From Alistipes sp. (lineage in GTDB: Bacteria; Bacteroidota; Bacteroidia; Bacteroidales; Rikenellaceae), in contig JAFZFR010000075.1 of NCBI GenBank assembly GCA_017555805.1, positions 1-58,994 of the forward strand: a stretch of DNA of 58,994 bases, in the 5' to 3' direction. Position numbers and translations under genes: made by a program. The notes beneath the pieces were generated by a model that did no database searches, had not been told where the DNA came from, and saw only the letters and a program-made list of their open reading frames with translations. Below are positions 6,160-17,152 of the stretch, piece by piece; position 1 is the stretch's first letter; the number at the start of each line of letters is the position of its first letter.

Positions 6160-8019
6160 ATGAAGAGATTGTTTTCAGCATTAATTGCATTGGCTCTATT
6201 GAGCAGTTGCGACAATGCCCAACAAGAGTATTTCACAAAAAGTGTAACTTTCCCCGAAGGGGCAACTATCGAGCAGAAGATTGACATCGCCTCTCGAATT
6301 GTTCCCACACCACAACAACTGGAGTGGCAAAATGGCGAATTGACTGCCTTTTTACACTTTGGAATGAATACATTTACAGGTAAAGAATGGGGTAATGGCA
6401 GGGAGAATCCAGAACTTTTCAACCCCACAGAACTTGATTGCGAGCAATGGGTTAGATCTCTCAAGGAGAGTGGTTTCAAATATGCAATTCTTACAGCCAA
6501 ACATCACGATGGTTTCTGCTTGTGGCCTACGGCAACGACAGAGCATTCGGTGAAAAACTCGCCTTGGCGTGATGGCAAGGGAGATGTAGTAAAAGAGTTC
6601 CGCGATGCTTGCGATAAATATGGTGTCAAGTTTGGCGTTTACCTTTCACCTTGGGATAGAAATGCTGAGTGCTATGGCGACTCGCCAGCATATAACAAAC
6701 TCTTCATCGAGCAACTCACCGAGCTTCTGACCAATTATGGAGAAGTGTATGAGGTGTGGTTTGATGGTGCGTGTGCCGAGGGTCCCAATGGAAAAAGGCA
6801 ATGGTACGATTGGCAAGCCTATTTTGAGGTGATCCACAAATTACAACCCAACGCCGTTACTGCAATTATGGGTGATGATGTCCGCTGGGTCGGCAACGAG
6901 GGCGGCTGGGGTCGCGAAACCGAGTGGAGTGCTACGGTTTATACCCCCGACTCACACCCCAATGCCTCACAAAACGGCGAGTTAGGCATAAATGCTATGT
7001 CGAAAGATTTAGGCAGCAGGGAGTTGGTCGCAAAGGCAAAGATGATGTATTGGTATCCTTCGGAGGTGGATGTATCTATCCGCCCAGGATGGTTCTACCA
7101 CGCCGAGGAGGATGGCAGAGTGCGTTCTGTTGCCAACCTTGTGGATATATATTTCCAATCGGTAGGTCGCAACTCTGTGCTTCTGCTCAACATTCCACCC
7201 GACCGCCGCGGTCTGTTGCACGAAACAGATGTTGAGAATCTAAAACAATTCAATCAATATATCAATAGCACTTTTGAGAATAACTTTATCTCAAATGGCG
7301 ACAAGTTGAGCAAGTTAGCCGAGGGCGAGAGCCGTACTTACCGCGTAGCGAAAGATGCTATCGTGAACACGCTGCTCGTGCAGGAAGATATTGCGCAAGG
7401 TCAGCGCGTGGAGAGTTTTCTGGTGGAAGCTTATAGCAATGGTAAGTGGCAATATCTCACCGAAGGCACAACTATCGGTTACAAGCGTCTGTTGCGCTTC
7501 TCTGATTGCCAACCAGAGAAGATACGCCTTACAATTCGTTCATCGCGCGGTGATGCCAACATCTCTGGCGTAGGTCTATATTATGCTCCGATGTTGGAGG
7601 ATAACTCTTCGAGCGTAAGAATTAATGACCTCGACAGCAATAGCTGGAGCGTGGTGGGCTCCGATGACCGCACCGCTATTGACGGCAACCGCGAGAGTGT
7701 ATGGCGCAGCAATGCCCTTACCCCGCTTGTAGTGGATATGGGTAAGGAGGAGGAGATAAAAGGCTTCTGCTATGTCCCTGCAAAAGAGAATTTGACAGGT
7801 ACTATATATAAATATAGGTTCTCAGTCAGCACCGATGGCGAGAAGTGGAGCGAGTGCGACTGCACAGGCGAGATGAGCAACATCAAGCACAACCCTATAC
7901 CCTACTTCGTCCGCTTTGGCAACACCTACAAGGCGCGTTATTTCCGCCTTGAGCCTTTACAGGAGATTGACGGCAACAAATGTACCTCAATCGCCGAGGT
8001 GGGAATATTATTGCAGTAG
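6160..8019 (+). CDS. GH29 alpha-L-fucosidase lipoprotein with F5/8-type C domain
   Basis: Hydrolyses alpha-fucosides from host glycans at the cell surface or in the periplasm. It is 619 residues; the lipobox LLSSC gives a lipidated Cys17. The GH29 barrel spans about 45-400: HFGMNTFTGKEWG (66-78), HHDGFCLW (115-122) and VWFDGA with nucleophile Asp202. The C-terminal 130 residues form a galactose-binding-like (F5/8 type C) domain. I chose the ATG at 6160, which starts the signal peptide; the longer frame runs into the previous gene. Base composition is lower in GC than its neighbours, suggesting separate acquisition. No SusC/D genes are adjacent. Linkage specificity cannot be read. Confidence 0.93.
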   Translation: MKRLFSALIALALLSSCDNAQQEYFTKSVTFPEGATIEQKIDIASRIVPTPQQLEWQNGELTAFLHFGMNTFTGKEWGNGRENPELFNPTELDCEQWVRSLKESGFKYAILTAKHHDGFCLWPTATTEHSVKNSPWRDGKGDVVKEFRDACDKYGVKFGVYLSPWDRNAECYGDSPAYNKLFIEQLTELLTNYGEVYEVWFDGACAEGPNGKRQWYDWQAYFEVIHKLQPNAVTAIMGDDVRWVGNEGGWGRETEWSATVYTPDSHPNASQNGELGINAMSKDLGSRELVAKAKMMYWYPSEVDVSIRPGWFYHAEEDGRVRSVANLVDIYFQSVGRNSVLLLNIPPDRRGLLHETDVENLKQFNQYINSTFENNFISNGDKLSKLAEGESRTYRVAKDAIVNTLLVQEDIAQGQRVESFLVEAYSNGKWQYLTEGTTIGYKRLLRFSDCQPEKIRLTIRSSRGDANISGVGLYYAPMLEDNSSSVRINDLDSNSWSVVGSDDRTAIDGNRESVWRSNALTPLVVDMGKEEEIKGFCYVPAKENLTGTIYKYRFSVSTDGEKWSECDCTGEMSNIKHNPIPYFVRFGNTYKARYFRLEPLQEIDGNKCTSIAEVGILLQ

Positions 8020-8071
8020 TTCCACATAAGGAAAACTTATTAAACCATAAAAAAGTGTTATTAAAAAACTA

Positions 8072-8101
8072 TTGCAAAAGTAATTTTTCTCTATATCTTT
8101 G
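8072..8101 (+). promoter_or_regulatory. Promoter of the rubrerythrin gene
   Basis: TTG at 8072-8074, 19-bp spacer, TATCTTTG at 8094-8101. The leader is about 60 nt and very A-rich. Confidence 0.75.
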
Positions 8102-8165
8102 CAGTAGGAAAAATAAGAAAAACAAAAATTAATAAAACATAAAACAAACTTAAAATTTTACGATT

Positions 8166-8720
8166 ATGGCAAAGAAATTTCGTTGTACAGTATGCGGTTT
8201 TATTCACGAGGGTGATGCAGCACCAGAGAAGTGCCCACTTTGCAAGGTACCAGCAGATAAGTTCGTTGAGATAGAGGAGAAGTCAGGCGCGTTGGAGTTC
8301 GTTACAGAGCACAAGCTCGGCGACGGCAAGGGCGCAAGCGAGGAGTTGTGGAAGGGCTTGCACGAGCACTTTATGGGCGAGTGCACCGAGGTAGGTATGT
8401 ATCTTGCGATGAGCCGTCAGGCTGACCGCGAGGGTTACCCAGAGGTTGCTGATGCTTTCAAGCGCTACGCTTGGGAGGAGGCAGAGCACGCAGCGAAGCT
8501 CGCAGAGCTCATCGGCGAGGTAGTTTGGGACACAAAGACCAACCTTTTCAAGCGTATGAACGCCGAGGAGGGTGCTTGCGAGGATAAGTTCCGCTTGGCA
8601 GTGATGGCAAAGCAGGAGAGCCACGACGCTATCCACGACTCAATCCACGAGATGGCGAAGGATGAGGCTCGTCACGGCGCAGGCTTCCAGGGTCTTTACA
8701 ACCGCTTCTTCAAGGAGTAA
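8166..8720 (+). CDS. Reverse rubrerythrin (NADH peroxidase type)
   Basis: Non-haem di-iron peroxidase that detoxifies hydrogen peroxide in anaerobes. It is 184 residues, with the rubredoxin domain at the N-terminus (Cys7, Cys10, Cys23, Cys26) and the ferritin-like four-helix domain after it, the order that defines reverse rubrerythrins. Iron-ligand helices carry E..H patterns: [36 protein letters not shown] and KDEARHG. It is transcribed alone between its own promoter and a strong terminator. Electron donor unknown. Confidence 0.93.
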   Translation: MAKKFRCTVCGFIHEGDAAPEKCPLCKVPADKFVEIEEKSGALEFVTEHKLGDGKGASEELWKGLHEHFMGECTEVGMYLAMSRQADREGYPEVADAFKRYAWEEAEHAAKLAELIGEVVWDTKTNLFKRMNAEEGACEDKFRLAVMAKQESHDAIHDSIHEMAKDEARHGAGFQGLYNRFFKE

Positions 8721-8742
8721 GTTAGGATAATTGAGGGATAAA

Positions 8743-8775
8743 GAAAAACCGATGGCTTTGGACCATCGGTTTTTT
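8743..8775. terminator. Bidirectional terminator between convergent genes
   Basis: ACCGATGG and CCATCGGT form an 8-bp stem with a 7-nt loop, flanked by an A run on the left and a T run on the right, so it serves the rubrerythrin gene and the convergent secreted-protein gene. Confidence 0.9.
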
Positions 8776-8783
8776 AATTGTCA

Positions 8784-9638
8784 TTATGGTAATACCTGTG
8801 TCTCCACCTTAACAACTTTGCCATTTACCTTGTGAGTTGTTTTAATTACTCCCGACCCAGATGGTTTTGGCATTTCGTGTATCTCCTCCTTTACAACCTT
8901 TCCATTAACGATATATGTATCTTTTGCATAACCGCCCTCGGCAAATTTCTTTTGTGGAAACTCGTGTATCTCCTCCCTTATCACTTCGCCGTTTCGACTA
9001 TAAGTAATAGTCAATGGCGAGCCATCACCCTTATACTCCTTCAAATGCGAATTGTGATATATCTCGGTCATATATCCCTTCATATTATGCGCTGTTTTTC
9101 TTCCAGAAGGCGGCTGATTATCCGCTGGAGCATAACTCATAATATTATCATAAATGAAATTTTGTTCGCCATCGCTTTCAACGATAGCCTTTGACTTAAA
9201 CTTTTTGCCCTTATAATCCCAGCACAGCTCAACTACTCCAATATTGCGATTTCCGATTTGAGATATTACAAGTTTCTTGCGAGGTAAATATAAATCTTTA
9301 TTTTTCGCTGGAGTTAAATTTATACATTCTCCATAAGTCATTATCTTAAAGATATTTTCCTCATAATTTGCGACAACCATATACTCATCCTCGCCAAAAA
9401 TCTCATCAAACAATGCCGCTTTTTTCTTTTCGTTCTTAATTGCACCTAAATAGCGATAAGACTCCAATGATAACGAACTGCATTCTGCCTTGTACATTGC
9501 AAAATACAAGGTCTTTTCCCACCCTGTGGTTGCTTCATCAATAGTTACTTTCTTCACTACACGACCCGCACTCGAACACAACATCACAACCAACAACATT
9601 GCGCCCAATTTACCCAAAATAAAACCTAACTTTTTCAT
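8784..9638 (-). CDS. Secreted protein of unknown function with C-terminal repeats
   Basis: 284 residues with an N-terminal signal segment (MKKLGFILGKLGAMLLVVML, processing near SSAG). I recognise no domain. The last 70 residues contain three copies of a 15-30-residue repeat: NGEVIREEIHEFPQ, NGKVVKEEIHEMPK and NGKVVKVETQVLP, alternating charged and hydrophobic like short beta-hairpins. The middle part has strand-rich segments. Base composition is clearly AT-richer than flanking housekeeping genes. A -7-like TATATTTG lies upstream at 9670-9677 on the minus strand. Probably periplasmic or outer-membrane. Confidence 0.7.
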   Translation of the reverse strand: MKKLGFILGKLGAMLLVVMLCSSAGRVVKKVTIDEATTGWEKTLYFAMYKAECSSLSLESYRYLGAIKNEKKKAALFDEIFGEDEYMVVANYEENIFKIMTYGECINLTPAKNKDLYLPRKKLVISQIGNRNIGVVELCWDYKGKKFKSKAIVESDGEQNFIYDNIMSYAPADNQPPSGRKTAHNMKGYMTEIYHNSHLKEYKGDGSPLTITYSRNGEVIREEIHEFPQKKFAEGGYAKDTYIVNGKVVKEEIHEMPKPSGSGVIKTTHKVNGKVVKVETQVLP

Positions 9639-9841
9639 AGCTGTATGATTTTAATTGTTTACTCTACCGCAAATATAGCACAAGAAAATCGCAATTAAAA
9701 ATTTTACTTTCTTTTTTTATTTTTGCGAAATTAATTTTAATATTGGTATAGTTTATAAATTATTTTACGATTAAAAAGGGGATTGCAGCGTCTAACTAAT
9801 GTCCTCCTTGTAATGACGCCTACAACAACACTAAAGCAAAC

Positions 9842-9871
9842 AAAAAAGGGCTCGGCTTAAATACCGAACCC
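9842..9871 (-). terminator. Terminator of purA
   Basis: On the minus strand GGGTTCGG and CCGAGCCC pair (one G-U) around an 8-nt loop, followed by six T residues. Confidence 0.88.
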
Positions 9872-9898
9872 TCTATTATAATTAAGGTAAAAACCTCG

Positions 9899-11167
9899 TT
9901 ATCGCACGATAGTCTCCTCGCGGTCTGGACCTACAGAGATAATCTTGATTGGGCAACCAGTCTCGCGCTCAATGAACTCAACATACTCCTTGAACTCAAC
10001 TGGGAAATCCTCGTACTTGCGAACCTTGCAGATGTCGCACTTCCAACCCTTGAACTCTGTATATACTGGCTCCAAATCGTCGGTGAGCTCGTATGGGAAG
10101 TGATTTACCACCTCGCCGTTAATCTTATAACCAGTAGCAACCTTGATAGTGTCAAAGTCGTTCATCACATCAGACTTCATCATAATGAGCTGTGTAACGC
10201 CATCGACCATAACAGCGTACTTCAACGCTACCAAATCCAACCAACCGCAACGGCGTGGACGACCAGTCACAGCACCAAACTCGTGACCGATGCGACCCAA
10301 CTCCTTACCAGTCTCGTCGAAGAGCTCTGTTGGGAATGGACCACTACCTACGCGTGTGCAGTAAGCCTTGAAGATACCATATACATCACCAATCTTTGTA
10401 GGAGCAACACCCAAGCCTGTGCAGACACCCGCACAAACGGTGTTAGATGATGTCACGAATGGATATGTACCGAAATCAACATCCAACAATGAGCCCTGTG
10501 CGCCCTCTGCCAAGATAGCCACATCGTCGTTGATAAACTGGTTTACAACCTGCTCTGAATCGATGAACTGGAAGCCACGGAGGTACTCGATACCCTCCAT
10601 CCAGGTCTGCTCATACTCGGTAACATCGTACTCGAAGCCCTTGTACTGGCTGAGCATCTCCTCGTGCTTTGCCTTGAGTTTGTTGTAACGCTCAACGAAA
10701 TCAGACGAGATAACATCGCCGAAACGCAAGCCGTTACGACCAGTCTTATCCATATAAGTAGGACCGATACCCTTCAGCGTAGAGCCAATCTTCGACTTAC
10801 CCTTGGCAGCCTCGCTGGCAGCATCCAACATACGGTGAGTAGGCAAAATGATGTGCGCCTTCTTTGAGATGAGGAGCTTCTCCTGAACAGGGATACCCTG
10901 CGCAGCGATATTCTTCAACTCCTCGGCAAGCGATACGGGATCAACCACAACGCCATTACCAATCACATTGATAGAACCCTCGCGGAAAATACCTGAAGGA
11001 ACTGTGCGCAACACGAAACTCTTGTCGCCAAAATGAAGTGAGTGACCTGCATTAGGACCGCCCTGGAAGCGTGCCACAACAGTATAATTTGGGGTAAGAA
11101 CATCAACAACCTTGCCTTTACCTTCGTCACCCCATTGCAATCCGAGAACTACATCGATTTTTTTCAT
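9899..11167 (-). CDS. purA: Adenylosuccinate synthetase
   Basis: Condenses IMP with aspartate, using GTP, to adenylosuccinate, the first committed step to AMP. 422 residues, full length. Motifs: WGDEGKGK (12-19, GTP and catalytic Asp), GGPNAGH (36-42, catalytic His42), KGIGPTYMDK and the base-binding C-terminal TKxD-like region. Cytosolic. Monocistronic, with its own promoter and terminator. No other purine genes are adjacent. Confidence 0.97.
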   Translation of the reverse strand: MKKIDVVLGLQWGDEGKGKVVDVLTPNYTVVARFQGGPNAGHSLHFGDKSFVLRTVPSGIFREGSINVIGNGVVVDPVSLAEELKNIAAQGIPVQEKLLISKKAHIILPTHRMLDAASEAAKGKSKIGSTLKGIGPTYMDKTGRNGLRFGDVISSDFVERYNKLKAKHEEMLSQYKGFEYDVTEYEQTWMEGIEYLRGFQFIDSEQVVNQFINDDVAILAEGAQGSLLDVDFGTYPFVTSSNTVCAGVCTGLGVAPTKIGDVYGIFKAYCTRVGSGPFPTELFDETGKELGRIGHEFGAVTGRPRRCGWLDLVALKYAVMVDGVTQLIMMKSDVMNDFDTIKVATGYKINGEVVNHFPYELTDDLEPVYTEFKGWKCDICKVRKYEDFPVEFKEYVEFIERETGCPIKIISVGPDREETIVR

Positions 11168-11214
11168 TATATTTTTGAGTTAGCAATTTTTACTTATCTA
11201 ACAAAATTTCCTTT

Positions 11215-11245
11215 CAAAGGTACACACTTTTTTATCATCCGCAAA
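11215..11245 (-). promoter_or_regulatory. Promoter of purA
   Basis: On the minus strand TTTG at 11245-11242, a 19-bp spacer, then TACCTTTG at 11222-11215; leader about 45 nt. Confidence 0.7.
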
Positions 11246-11402
11246 CTATTTACTGCAATAAATTATCAACACTTTATTAAAATACGCCATTTGCGAGCGT
11301 TTTGTGGAGGAAATGGGGAATATTATCCTCGAAACGAAACTATGGGTTGGGGATTTGGTTTGCGAGAGTATCAAATTATCCTCACTAAAATAATTTTGAA
11401 TT
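11246..11402. other. Intergenic stretch without recognised features
   Basis: Part of the 424-bp gap between purA and the next gene. Apart from the purA promoter on its left and the family-1 repeat and terminator on its right, I see no gene, RNA or strong structure here. Confidence 0.5.
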
Positions 11403-11469
11403 TATCTAAAGTGGGTAGCGGAGGGGCGCTTGCGCCATACCCACTTTAGATACGCCTCGTACCGAGGCG
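11403..11469 (+). repeat. Family-1 structured intergenic element, copy B
   Basis: A perfect 15-bp inverted repeat (TATCTAAAGTGGGTA and TACCCACTTTAGATA) encloses GCGGAGGGGCGCTTGCGCC. Directly after GATA comes a 7-bp hairpin, CGCCTCG-TAC-CGAGGCG. The arm sequence differs from the other copies but keeps the pairing. Confidence 0.75.
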
Positions 11470-11535
11470 CACTTTTATACTCATCTTGACGAGCGAATAG
11501 GATGAGCGGGGTAATCTCTTATCCTACCCCACCGC

Positions 11536-11566
11536 AAAAAAAGGAGCAAACCCGAAAGTTCGCTCC
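11536..11566 (-). terminator. Terminator of the acidic protein gene
   Basis: Minus strand: GGAGCGAAC and GTTTGCTCC pair (one G-U) around a 6-nt loop and are followed by seven T residues. Confidence 0.85.
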
Positions 11567-11591
11567 CCATAGTCAAATATAACGAGGTGGA

Positions 11592-11900
11592 TTACATATC
11601 CTCGTCGCTCATCTCCTCATCTACCAACTCATCAGCACCCTTAATCTCGTCGTCGCCGTAGAAATCGTCGTTGTTGTCATCATCAGCGCCATCGTCCACC
11701 TTGACTTCAATCTTCACGAGGTATGAAATCTCATCAGTCTCGTAAGGTACTACATAAAAAAAGTCTCCATTGGGCTTATCAATGCGTGTCATCACCTCGG
11801 CATAACCACGAGGATAGAGCATCTTCACCTCCTCCTGCTGCTCGGCAGTGAGGTTGTTGAATGAGGTTACAAGTCGTTTTTTCGTTATTTTTCCAGTCAT
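11592..11900 (-). CDS. Small acidic protein of unknown function
   Basis: 102 residues from the ATG at 11900. A longer frame reaches 12089 but runs through an AT-rich intergenic region and into the ligA start, so it is not used. The N-terminal 70 residues look globular (TAEQQEEVKMLYPRGYAEV, FFYVVPYETDEISYLVKIEV). The last 35 residues are almost all Asp/Glu/Asn (VDDGADDDNNDD and similar), probably disordered. It is divergent from ligA. Looks like a conserved Bacteroidetes hypothetical; function unknown. Confidence 0.72.
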   Translation of the reverse strand: MTGKITKKRLVTSFNNLTAEQQEEVKMLYPRGYAEVMTRIDKPNGDFFYVVPYETDEISYLVKIEVKVDDGADDDNNDDFYGDDEIKGADELVDEEMSDEDM

Positions 11901-11928
11901 AATGTTCCGAAATTTTCTGCAAGTATAA

Positions 11929-14142
<2,214 letters not shown>

Positions 14143-14178
14143 TGGCAAGAATTAATTAAGGATAAAAACGAAACAGAT

Positions 14179-15069
14179 ATGAAAAAGCATAAGTTGAGCG
14201 GCTGCGGAGCCGCAATGATAACGCCGTTCAAGGCAAATATGGAGATTGACTGGGAGCGTCTTGCCTCGATGATTGACTATGTGATTGAGGGAGGCACCGA
14301 CTATATCGTTGTGCTCGGCACAACCGCCGAGACCCCAACCTTGAGCAAGGAGGAGAAGCAGGAGGTCATCGCCTTTTTCAAGCGCCACATCGCGGGCAGA
14401 GTGCCCATCGTGCTTGGTTGCGGCGGCAACAACACCCTCGCCCTCGAGAAGGAACTCAAGGAGCTTGACCCAGAGGGCATCGACGCCATCTTGAGCGTGA
14501 CACCATATTATAACAAGCCCTCGCAGGAGGGTCTTTACCGCCACTATGAGGTTGTGGCAAAGGCTTCGCCAGTGCCCGTCATCCTCTACAATGTGCCTGG
14601 TCGTACGGGTGTGAATATGTCGGCCGACACCACCTGCCGCCTGGCAAAGGATTTCGATAATATCATCGCCGTAAAGGAGGCTTCGGGCAAGATTGACCAG
14701 ATTGAGCAGATTATCAAGAACTGCCCAAAGGATTTTCTCGTACTCTCGGGTGACGACGGCATGACCGTAGATGTGATGCGTAAGGGCGGCGACGGCGTGA
14801 TTTCGGTTGCCGTGAACGCCTTTCCAAAGCGCTTCAACCACTGCGTCTATCTCGCCAAGCAGGGTCTGTTCGACCGCGCCGAGGAGGCTTATGCCCCACT
14901 CCACGAGGCTGTCTGCGCCCTCTTCGAGCAGGGCAACCCTGTGGGCGTGAAGGCTGCGCTGAACATTCTGGGTCAGATTGACAACAACCTCCGTCTGCCA
15001 TTGGTGCCAGCCACCGACCTTCTGATGAAGAAGTTGGAAAGATTGATTCGCGAATACGAATTGTGCTAA
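14179..15069 (+). CDS. dapA: 4-hydroxy-tetrahydrodipicolinate synthase
   Basis: Condenses pyruvate with aspartate semialdehyde in the lysine/diaminopimelate branch, supplying peptidoglycan. 296 residues, normal length. Motifs: GTTAETPTLS (47-56), YNVPGRTG with Tyr137, and the Schiff-base lysine Lys166 in AVKEASG. Cytosolic, normally a tetramer. It lies between ligA and a DUF4919 gene with short gaps. No lysine riboswitch is seen in the 36-nt gap. Confidence 0.97.
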   Translation: MKKHKLSGCGAAMITPFKANMEIDWERLASMIDYVIEGGTDYIVVLGTTAETPTLSKEEKQEVIAFFKRHIAGRVPIVLGCGGNNTLALEKELKELDPEGIDAILSVTPYYNKPSQEGLYRHYEVVAKASPVPVILYNVPGRTGVNMSADTTCRLAKDFDNIIAVKEASGKIDQIEQIIKNCPKDFLVLSGDDGMTVDVMRKGGDGVISVAVNAFPKRFNHCVYLAKQGLFDRAEEAYAPLHEAVCALFEQGNPVGVKAALNILGQIDNNLRLPLVPATDLLMKKLERLIREYELC

Positions 15070-15099
15070 ACGGCTCGTTAGTAAAGAAAAAACGAAACA

Positions 15100-15843
15100 A
15101 TGAAACGATTTTTAGGCATACTCGTTGCGGCATTGATAGTGCCCGCCATCTCGTGGGCGAAGGTCCCCGACGAGGAGGATATTTTGCGTAAGATTATCGA
15201 CCGCTCGTCGCCCTACTTCTACTCGTCGCTGATGATGCGCTACCGCAACCTCGAGCAACTCACCGAGGAGGAGTACCACTATCTCTACTACGGCTACGCC
15301 TACCACGAGAACTACAAGCCCCTGAGCGGCTGCAAGGCTATCGACGACCTCTACGCCACTATGGCTAACCTCGACACCGAGCGCCCCGACAAGGAGGATA
15401 TTCGCTACATCATCACCCTCTGCGAGGAGGCGATGCTCTACGACCCCTTCAGCCCGATGGTGCTCAATATGCTTATCTACGCCTACGGCAACTGCGGCGA
15501 CACCATAAAGGAGCAGGCTTACTACCGCCACCTGAACGCCATCTTCGAGACCATCAAGACCTCGGGCGACGGCCGTGGCGAGAAGTATCCGTTCCACATC
15601 ATTATGTTCTCACACGCAACGGAGTTTGTTGCCTCGCTGGGCGTCGAGCACCGCAGCGCGAAGATTATCAGCCGCAATGTGGAGTATATCCCGCTGGTTG
15701 AGCCTCGCCGCGTACCCGATGGCAGGATTAAGGGCTTCTACTTCGATTACAGTCGCGTCTATCGCAACAAGCCAGACGATGTGACCATCAAGCGCGACCG
15801 CACTTGGCAGTTCAACAACCTCGGCGTGAGGGAGTACAAATAG
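15100..15843 (+). CDS. Exported DUF4919 protein
   Basis: 247 residues with a cleavable signal peptide (MKRFLGILVAALIVPAISWA). The body is helical and rich in Tyr: YHYLYYGYAYHENY, EEAMLYDPFSPMVLNMLIYAYG (TPR-like pairing). The end, IKGFYFDYSRVY, is characteristic of DUF4919 proteins of Bacteroidetes. Function unknown, probably periplasmic. It starts 30 nt after dapA and is followed after 26 nt by a peptidase lipoprotein, so all belong to one transcription unit. Confidence 0.8.
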   Translation: MKRFLGILVAALIVPAISWAKVPDEEDILRKIIDRSSPYFYSSLMMRYRNLEQLTEEEYHYLYYGYAYHENYKPLSGCKAIDDLYATMANLDTERPDKEDIRYIITLCEEAMLYDPFSPMVLNMLIYAYGNCGDTIKEQAYYRHLNAIFETIKTSGDGRGEKYPFHIIMFSHATEFVASLGVEHRSAKIISRNVEYIPLVEPRRVPDGRIKGFYFDYSRVYRNKPDDVTIKRDRTWQFNNLGVREYK

Positions 15844-15869
15844 CCCCACCGAGCGCATACGACAACACG

Positions 15870-17072
15870 ATGAAACGACTACTCAAACATATCACCCTGC
15901 TGGCAATAGCCTTTTCGCTGGTTGCCTCGACGGGATGTAAGCCGAAGCCCGAGCCGGAGGATGAGCACACGCAAACCCTCATCTTCTACTTTGCGGGTAC
16001 GAGCCTCTCGTTCTACTTCTACCGCAACATCTCCGCCATCAAGGAGGCGCTGCGCAGGGACATCAAGGGCAATAGCCGCGTGATGCTCTTCTTCCAGCAG
16101 ACCGAGAAAGCGAGCGCCGAGATTATCGAACTCACCTGCGAGAATGGTCAGTGCGAGGAGCACAAACTATCGACCTACGCCCTGCCCAACGAGATGGATG
16201 CCGATAACTTGAGCAAGATTTTGAAGGAGATTATGCGCCTTGCTCCCGCCGACACATATAGTCTGCTTATCGGTTCGCACGGCACTGGCTGGGTACCGAT
16301 GTATGCCTCGCCATATACCTCCATCGTGGGCTCTACCGAGCGCCACCACATCGCAAACTACTGGCAGCGCACGGGCGAGGAGATGACCCGCTACATTGGC
16401 GAGGATAGCAACCCACAAAACGCATTCGACATCACAACCCTCGCCGAGGCTATTGCACTTTCGGGTACGAAGATGGAGTACATCCTCTTTGACGCCTGCT
16501 TTATGGCGAATGTGGAGTCGGCATACGAACTACGCAGCGCAACGCGCTATATCGTTGGTTCGGTGTGCGAGATTATGGGTTCTGGCTTCCCCTACACCAA
16601 CGCCCTGCCCCACCTGTTGAAGAACAACGGCACGACATACGACCTCGACGGCGCGTGCCGAGCGTTCAATGCTTTCTATGATGATAACTATGGTTATTCG
16701 GGCTCTATATCGCTTATCGACTGCTCACAACTCGATGCGCTCGCCCTCAAGATGAAGCAGGTGAACAATGGCGCGCAGCGACCTTTCAACCTCGACGAGT
16801 TGCAGTTTTATGAAGGTCAGCAGCGACATATCTTCTTCGACCTGGACGATTATGTTGATGCGATGTGCGATGACGAGGCGCTGAAGGCATCCTTCACCGA
16901 GCAACTCGACCGCACGGTGGTTAAGCGCTACACGCTCGACACCTACTACTCCGCCTACGGCATCAGCGGCAGGTATCCCATCACATCCTACTCGGGACTC
17001 AACACCTCCGCCCCCTCAACGGTCTATGTTGATGACTACAAGCAGACAGCGTGGTATAAAGCAACACATTAG
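15870..17072 (+). CDS. Clostripain-type (C11) cysteine peptidase lipoprotein
   Basis: Extracytoplasmic cysteine peptidase of the caspase-like CD clan. 400 residues; lipobox VASTGC gives Cys23. The catalytic dyad is visible as His137 in IGSHGTGW and Cys210 in FDACFM. The Bacteroides fragilis relative (fragipain) cleaves after basic residues and self-activates, but specificity here is not readable. I chose the ATG at 15870 for the signal peptide; the longer frame overlaps the previous gene. Last gene of the ligA operon. Confidence 0.87.
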   Translation: MKRLLKHITLLAIAFSLVASTGCKPKPEPEDEHTQTLIFYFAGTSLSFYFYRNISAIKEALRRDIKGNSRVMLFFQQTEKASAEIIELTCENGQCEEHKLSTYALPNEMDADNLSKILKEIMRLAPADTYSLLIGSHGTGWVPMYASPYTSIVGSTERHHIANYWQRTGEEMTRYIGEDSNPQNAFDITTLAEAIALSGTKMEYILFDACFMANVESAYELRSATRYIVGSVCEIMGSGFPYTNALPHLLKNNGTTYDLDGACRAFNAFYDDNYGYSGSISLIDCSQLDALALKMKQVNNGAQRPFNLDELQFYEGQQRHIFFDLDDYVDAMCDDEALKASFTEQLDRTVVKRYTLDTYYSAYGISGRYPITSYSGLNTSAPSTVYVDDYKQTAWYKATH

Positions 17073-17110
17073 AAATTCAAAATTGAGAATTCAAAATTCA
17101 AAATTAGAAA
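17073..17110 (+). repeat. AATTTTGAATT-type short tandem repeat
   Basis: Four imperfect copies of AATTCAAA(A) directly after the peptidase stop codon. A similar tract in the other orientation is at 41542-41579, and a shorter one at 46491-46512. Confidence 0.6.
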
Positions 17111-17121
17111 TACCCTTATAC

Positions 17122-17147
17122 AAAAAGGCTCCCGATTGGGAGCCTTT
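17122..17147. terminator. Bidirectional terminator between convergent genes
   Basis: AAAGGCTCCC and GGGAGCCTTT form a 10-bp stem with a 4-nt loop, with an A run on the left serving the minus strand. Confidence 0.85.
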
Positions 17148-17152
17148 ACTGT

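Noticed and set aside
14143..14178. Lysine riboswitch before dapA
   Set aside because: The 36-nt gap is far too short.
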